A stretch of 64,000 nucleotides of DNA from DYRG01 sp041161065 (lineage in GTDB: Bacteria; Pseudomonadota; Gammaproteobacteria; Beggiatoales; Beggiatoaceae). The notes under the pieces were generated by a model. It was not told the origin of the DNA. It ran no database searches and saw only the letters and a list, made by a program, of their open reading frames with translations. Positions 61,724-64,000 of the stretch are shown in pieces. The stretch's first letter is position 1. Every line of letters starts with the position of its first letter. Both the position numbers and the translations under genes were made by a program. The DNA lies in contig JBEAVE010000013.1 in the NCBI GenBank assembly GCA_041161065.1, positions 1 to 64,000 on the forward strand. The letters are read 5' to 3'.

Positions 61724-63076
61724 TTACTTTTTGGTATGTTTTGGATCGATATCTAATGCGCGTAATTTGCGGTACAAATGGGTGCGTTCTAATCCGACTC
61801 GTTGAGCAACTTTGCTCACATTTCCAGCGGATTCTTGTAATTGATGTTCCAAATAAGCGCGTTCGAATTGTTCACGGGCTTCACGTAATGGAAGATCAAA
61901 GATAGCCATTGCAGCAGGCGCGGGTGCGGTTCGATAAGGGGGGCTTAATGTAGGCTCAACTTCGCTGAGTTGAATTTCAATATCGCTTCCCAAAATTAAC
62001 AGGCGTTGCACTAAATTTTTGAGTTCTCGAACACCACCGGGCCAATGATAGTTTCTCAAACGATTTTGGGCAGCCACCGTGAAACGTCGATAAGGGAGAT
62101 TTTCTTGGGTGACAAATAAGTTAATGTAATATTCTAAAAGCTCGGGGACATCTTCACAATGTTCTCGCAGCGGTGCAATGTGTAAAGGTACGATGTTCAA
62201 ATAATAAAACAAATCTTGACGTAATTTGCGCATATTAACGGCTTGCGCGACATCATAAGCGGTGGCGGCGATTAAACGCACATCGATGGGAATGGTTTGA
62301 TTGCCGCGCACAAATGCTCGATTTTCTAGGCTACTCAATAACCTAGCTTGTACGCCAGCGTCTAAATCCACAATATCCTTAATGAATAATGTACCGCCCT
62401 GCGCTTGTTGGAGACGAGTGGGGGCGTTGCTGCCTTCATTGCCAAATAATTCAGTGGCTTGGTTTTCAGAGCTCATGCCGGCAACCCGCACATACACAAA
62501 GGGGTGTGCCCGCCGCGCGCTGTGACGGTGTAAATATTGCGCGAATAACGCCCGTCCGCTGCCCGATTCGCCGCTCAATAAAACGGGGGTGTCGTGATGG
62601 GACATGCGTTTGATTTGGTCGCGCAAAGTGGTCATCACGAGGCTGTGTCCGAGCGGTTCGATGGTTTCGATGTTTCGGCGTAACCCGCTGTTTTCACGCT
62701 GCAATCCGACCATTTCCATGGCGCGGCGAATGATGATCAGCAATTTTGCCAATGCGATGGGTTTTTCGATGAAATCATACGCGCCCAACCGCGTGGCTTC
62801 GACGGCGGTTTCGACCGTGCCGTGCCCCGACATCATCACCACCACCATATCGTGCAGCAACCCGCTTTCTTGCCATTCTTTGAGCAATGAAATACCATCG
62901 ACATCGGGCATCCAAATGTCGAGCAACACTAAATCGGGGCGATTTTCTTGGCGACGTTGTTTTGCTTCATTGGCATTGTGTGCAATGCTGACAACAAATC
63001 CTTCGTCCTGTAAAATTTCTTGTAATAAATTACCGATGTCTGGCTCGTCATCTACCACTAAAATATGCGCACTCAT
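61724..63076 (-). CDS. NtrX-like regulator with degenerate AAA+ domain
   Basis: A 450-residue NtrC-family architecture: receiver (Asp53 in LLDIWMPDVDG, Lys in IEKP), AAA+ domain (about 145-370) and a Fis-type C-terminus (SAGNVSKVAQRVGLERTHLYRKLRAL). It most resembles NtrX. The ATPase core is abnormal: Walker A reads GESGSGRAL (Arg for Lys, 175), the GAFTGA loop that contacts sigma-54 is missing (ELFGNEGSNAP then directly RLQQAQ), and Walker B reads GGTLFIKDI instead of FLDEI. It therefore should not activate sigma-54 promoters by ATP hydrolysis and may be a repressor or sigma-70 activator. No ntrY-type kinase adjacent. Confidence 0.88.
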   Translation of the reverse strand: MSAHILVVDDEPDIGNLLQEILQDEGFVVSIAHNANEAKQRRQENRPDLVLLDIWMPDVDGISLLKEWQESGLLHDMVVVMMSGHGTVETAVEATRLGAYDFIEKPIALAKLLIIIRRAMEMVGLQRENSGLRRNIETIEPLGHSLVMTTLRDQIKRMSHHDTPVLLSGESGSGRALFAQYLHRHSARRAHPFVYVRVAGMSSENQATELFGNEGSNAPTRLQQAQGGTLFIKDIVDLDAGVQARLLSSLENRAFVRGNQTIPIDVRLIAATAYDVAQAVNMRKLRQDLFYYLNIVPLHIAPLREHCEDVPELLEYYINLFVTQENLPYRRFTVAAQNRLRNYHWPGGVRELKNLVQRLLILGSDIEIQLSEVEPTLSPPYRTAPAPAAMAIFDLPLREAREQFERAYLEHQLQESAGNVSKVAQRVGLERTHLYRKLRALDIDPKHTKK

Positions 63077-63235
63077 TTAATCAACCTTAACACTTATTAT
63101 TCGCTTAAATTCTCAAAATTGCATTAGTAACATAACATATTTCTTACACACTAAGCAATTCTACTTAAAAATGATTATAATGGAAAAAACGCGCATTCCG
63201 AATAATGTGCGCCAAACATTTAGAAAGGAATCATC

Positions 63236-64000
63236 ATGTTTAGAACCGTTGAATTGGGTCGCAAGTTCTCTAAAGAACATTATAAAGCGCAACTCCCTGA
63301 ATTAAGAGCAGAATTATTACAGGTACAATTCGCATTAAGCAAAACAAAACACCCCGTGATTATTTTAATTACGGGTGTCGATGGCGCAGGGCGCGGCGAT
63401 GTGGTCAATGCGTTAAACGAGTGGCTCGATCCGCGCGGACTGGAAACCATTTCTTTTGAACGACTTACCGACGAAGAACGCGAACGCCCTGAATTTTGGC
63501 GATATTGGCGACGGTTGCCCGGGCGCGGACGAATTGGGGTCTTTTTTGGCGGCTGGTACGTTGATCCCATTAGAGAATTTGCCTACGGCGAATCCCGACA
63601 AGCCGATTTGGACGACGCGCTGGCACTCAATGAGCGTTTTGAATCGATGTTAGTGGCGGACGGCGCGATTATTTTGAAGTTTTGGTTACATTTATCGCGC
63701 GCCGATCAACTTAAACGCTTGAAAAAAATGGAAAAAGACCCCAACTCCATGCGCCGCGTTTCTGAACGCGATTGGAAACACGTGGAATTGTACGATCAGT
63801 TTCTTCAAGCCGCCGAACGCACCATTCGTTTGACCGACACCGGCGATGCACCTTGGTATCTTATTGAATCTAAAGATAAACGTTATCGGGATTTAACCAT
63901 TGGTCAAACCCTTTTAGATGTCTTGCGCAAACAGTTGCTCGAACCACCCGTCGAGAAAAGCATTGCATTACCTTCTCCTCAACCAGAACAACAACTCATT
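63236..64000 (+). CDS. pap: Polyphosphate:AMP phosphotransferase (5' part)
   Basis: First 255 residues of a PPK2-class protein; it continues past the window. AGAAAGGA precedes the ATG at 63236. The P-loop-like segment reads GVDGAGRGDVVNALNEWLDPRG (shown here as residues about 45-65), with Arg where active PPK2 has Lys, then FWRYWRRLPGRGRIGVFFGGWY and FWLHLS. In two-domain PAP enzymes the N-terminal half lacks activity and the C-terminal half is catalytic (family knowledge), fitting this reading. It would make ADP from AMP and polyphosphate. Confidence 0.82.
   Translation, partial: MFRTVELGRKFSKEHYKAQLPELRAELLQVQFALSKTKHPVIILITGVDGAGRGDVVNALNEWLDPRGLETISFERLTDEERERPEFWRYWRRLPGRGRIGVFFGGWYVDPIREFAYGESRQADLDDALALNERFESMLVADGAIILKFWLHLSRADQLKRLKKMEKDPNSMRRVSERDWKHVELYDQFLQAAERTIRLTDTGDAPWYLIESKDKRYRDLTIGQTLLDVLRKQLLEPPVEKSIALPSPQPEQQLI

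Noticed and set aside
61719..61830. TPP riboswitch upstream of thiE
   Set aside because: Only 5 bases separate thiE from the upstream gene and no CUGAGA-type element is seen.
1..64000. CRISPR repeat array to accompany the RAMP genes
   Set aside because: No regularly spaced direct repeats of 20-40 bases seen on reading the window.

Overview
The window reads as the chromosome of an AT-rich gammaproteobacterium. The housekeeping set (lolA, lpoA, yraN, mepA, epmA, pepP, the lepA-lepB-rnc-era block, a dap pair) is gammaproteobacterial. Orphan nifE, a gliding-type GldG-like protein, many composite sensor kinases and a substrate-binding protein/GGDEF-EAL pair suggest a filamentous or gliding sulfur bacterium of the Beggiatoa/Thiotrichales kind. 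That placement is inferred from gene content and recalled families; no database was searched.

Layout. 1-4.6 kb is an accessory patch: a secreted caspase-like protease, a fossil IS630 transposase start, and two tandem-domain RAMP proteins that look like orphan type III CRISPR effector subunits, with no Cas10, adaptation genes or repeat array in view. 4.6-9.1 kb holds lolA, a lone nifE with a candidate sigma-54/NifA promoter, a frameshifted exported protein and slt. 9.1-16.9 kb holds two sensor kinases around argG, then dapC-dapD. 16.9-28.5 kb holds a TPR protein, an SDHAF4-like factor, a lipoprotein/c-di-GMP sensor pair, and the minus-strand group yraN-lpoA and UDG-mgtE-ygiQ. 28.5-35 kb is a plus-strand run: response regulator/degenerate kinase, GldG-like protein, methyltransferase, TonB, MepA, HAD phosphatase and dienelactone hydrolase.

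35-44.4 kb is the minus-strand pepP-relA and lepA-lepB-DUF4845-rnc-era block. A PIN-domain toxin-antitoxin pair sits inside the rnc/era junction and is flanked by two diverged copies of that junction. 44.4-50.7 kb has a small cytochrome c, rpmB-rpmG, a methyltransferase, rpiA, a plant-type LRR protein, a metallo-hydrolase/response-regulator pair and tRNA-Thr. 50.7-64 kb has a SPOR protein, coaX, a 1009-residue LVIVD-repeat protein with two copies of a C-terminal domain, epmA, orphan yfiR, an Atm1-type exporter, yhbY, a hydrogenase-maturation-type protease, a glycosyltransferase, thiE, an NtrX-like regulator with a broken AAA+ core, and the start of a polyphosphate:AMP phosphotransferase.

Genes are packed tightly with many ATGA or TAATG overlaps, so most same-strand runs are probably co-transcribed. 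No stretch over 300 bases lacks a gene; the longest is 44759-45046. Several genes contain sharp internal GC shifts. The most unusual items are the orphan RAMP pair, the duplicated rnc/era junction around the toxin-antitoxin module, the nifE promoter, the NtrX-like regulator without GAFTGA, and the GldG-like fusion.
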